NCBI GenBank assembly: GCA_036386395.1
Contig: DASVVU010000287.1
Location: 1-14,349, forward strand
Direction: 5' to 3'
DNA: 14,349 nt
From: JAJKJG01 sp036386395
GTDB taxonomy: Bacteria; Pseudomonadota; Alphaproteobacteria; Rhizobiales; Beijerinckiaceae
Both the position numbers and the translations under genes were made by a program. Shown here piece by piece: positions 13,563-14,349 of this stretch; the first letter of the stretch is position 1, and every line of letters begins with the position of its first letter. The notes under the pieces were generated by a model, which worked only from the letters and a program-made list of their open reading frames with translations, was not told where the DNA came from and made no database searches.

Positions 13563-13738
13563 AAATCCCGCCGCGGCACCCATATAGCTCGTATCGACTT
13601 TTGGCCGGACGACTGAACGCTTCGCCTTCGTGAGTGGGCGCACGCCTCGGACTTTCTCTCAAAACTCGACGAACCGGGCTTAGAACGCGCACCTGCGCGC
13701 CGAACGCCCATGTGCACCACTGACTGAAGGACGACCCC

Positions 13739-13948
13739 ATGAACACGGGCACCGTGAAGTTCTACAACGACCAAAAAGGCTTCGGCTTCATCCAGCCGGA
13801 CAACGGCGGCAAGGATGTTTTCGTCCATGCGACCGCCCTCGAGCGCGCCGGCATCCGCGGCCTCGTCGAAGGCCAGAAGGTGTCGTTCGACACCGCCGAG
13901 GACCGCCGCTCCGGCAAGATCGCCGTCAACAACATCCAGGCCGCGTAA
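13739..13948 (+). CDS. cspA: Cold-shock domain protein (CspA family)
   Basis: This 69-aa single cold-shock domain protein has RNP1 'KGFGFI' at 13-18 and RNP2 'DVFVHA' at 26-31, the start 'TGTVKFYN' and the 'EGQKVSFDTAEDRRSGKIAV' strand block. These small proteins bind single-stranded nucleic acid and melt RNA structure; they act at low temperature or in general growth. GAAGGA precedes ATG 13739 at 8 nt. The intergenic region before it is long (294 nt to the divergent gene), as csp genes often have long leaders, though the true transcript start is not visible. A set of hairpins directly follows the stop. Which paralogue this is cannot be told. Confidence 0.95.
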   Translation: MNTGTVKFYNDQKGFGFIQPDNGGKDVFVHATALERAGIRGLVEGQKVSFDTAEDRRSGKIAVNNIQAA

Positions 13949-14006
13949 CGCGCCTCGAGGCGCGGCCCCGGCCGCGCCGGCGGAGCCGCCCGGATCCCGG
14001 GCGGCT
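13949..14006 (+). terminator. Tandem hairpins and intrinsic terminator after csp
   Basis: Right after the csp stop lies a perfect 16-bp palindrome (13949-13964). A small GC stem follows at about 13969-13981, and then a 10-bp stem (13984-13993/13997-14006) with a 3-nt loop and a T-rich tail (TCTTCATTTCT). The last is the likely terminator; the first two could protect the csp mRNA from 3'-exonucleases. Confidence 0.7.
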
Positions 14007-14054
14007 TCTTCATTTCTAGCTTTCGCCGTTAGGCGCAAGCCTCAGGAGGACAAG

Positions 14055-14252
14055 ATGTATTTCCGTAAGTCGTTGCCCCAGAAGTCGGTCATGTTCGCCG
14101 TCAATTTCGACGACGGGCGCACCGCCTACATGGTGGTCGAGAACCACGGCAAGCCGTCCGACGACTACCTCGCCGGGCCAATCGCCCGCGAGCGCCAGGA
14201 GAAGGGCGAGCTGCCGGAAGGCACGATCACCAGCATCAAGCGGGTCCGCTAA
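14055..14252 (+). CDS. Small hypothetical protein, 65 aa
   Basis: This 65-aa protein matches no named family that I can assign. It starts at ATG 14055 after a strong AGGAGGA Shine-Dalgarno (about 5-6 nt spacing). It is soluble and mixed in charge: 'SVMFAVNFDDGRTAYMVVEN' (11-30) looks like two beta strands with a turn, and 'ARERQEKGELPEGTITSIKR' (44-63) is a helix plus strand. No signal or membrane segment is seen. It is separated from csp by terminator hairpins and runs, 4 nt apart, into the DUF6481 gene, so those two are likely co-transcribed. High G/C third positions support it as a real host gene. Confidence 0.75.
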   Translation: MYFRKSLPQKSVMFAVNFDDGRTAYMVVENHGKPSDDYLAGPIARERQEKGELPEGTITSIKRVR

Positions 14253-14256
14253 GGCC

Positions 14257-14349
14257 GTGGGCTTCAAGGAAGACGGCTTCGGCGACCGCCTCTCCGCGGC
14301 GGCGCAGGCGAAGCAGGCGGCGCTCGCGAAGTTCAAGGCGAAACCCGCC
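14257..14349 (+). CDS. DUF6481 family protein, N-terminal part
   Basis: The first 31 codons of a gene that continues beyond the window. From GTG 14257 the product begins 'MGFKEDGFGDRLSAAAQAKQ' then 'AALAKFKAKPA', which fits the DUF6481 start ('GFK...GFxDRxxAAxxAKxALLxKFKAKPA', as I remember it). These small, charged, helical alphaproteobacterial proteins are of unknown function. It starts 4 nt after the preceding stop, with AAGG very close to the GTG, suggesting translational coupling. Confidence 0.75.
   Translation, partial: MGFKEDGFGDRLSAAAQAKQAALAKFKAKPA

Overview
The window is GC-rich bacterial chromosome, with G or C at most third codon positions. The gene set fits an alphaproteobacterium of the order Hyphomicrobiales, possibly near Methylobacteriaceae: a lipB/FliN-like pair, a Rhizobiales-type extragenic palindromic repeat, a cold-shock gene followed by a DUF6481 gene, and an orphan TadG-like protein. 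The taxonomic placement is inference from gene content and repeat style.

Positions 1-3146 form a surface or secreted-protein region on the minus strand. It holds the N-terminal 501 codons of a VCBS/cadherin-like repeat protein that runs off the left edge. A 459-aa right-handed beta-helix protein precedes it, with a candidate promoter and a near-perfect 27-bp dyad in its leader. Positions 3283-5089 on the plus strand hold a compact three-gene operon: a DUF350 membrane protein, a 73-aa Gly/Ser-rich anchored protein and a glutathionylspermidine-synthase-like ATP-grasp ligase. It parallels E. coli yjfL-yjfM-yjfC, but the middle gene is reduced to a minimal form that keeps an RGGFG tail. A second, unrelated beta-helix protein follows at 5345-6691.

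Positions 6741-9784 are housekeeping: tRNA-Leu(GAG), a small FliN/SpoA-domain protein, lipB (TTG start) divergent from it, a palindromic repeat cluster, and the beta subunit of methylcrotonoyl-CoA carboxylase with its own terminator. Positions 9912-11138 are an anomalous AT-richer patch: an unrecognised membrane-anchored coiled-coil gene of foreign base composition, a strong hairpin terminator, and what looks like a decayed minus-strand gene interrupted by stops and a frame change.

Positions 11139-14349 hold a secreted cyclase-family (PF04199) enzyme, a convergent TadG-like protein with QGSP repeats, and a plus-strand csp / 65-aa conserved-looking protein / DUF6481 (partial) cluster with a series of hairpins after csp.

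No CRISPR array, transposase, integrase or replication origin was seen. The strongest leads for follow-up are the minimal DUF1190-like protein beside its ATP-grasp ligase, the disrupted gene at 10701-11037, and the foreign coiled-coil gene next to it.
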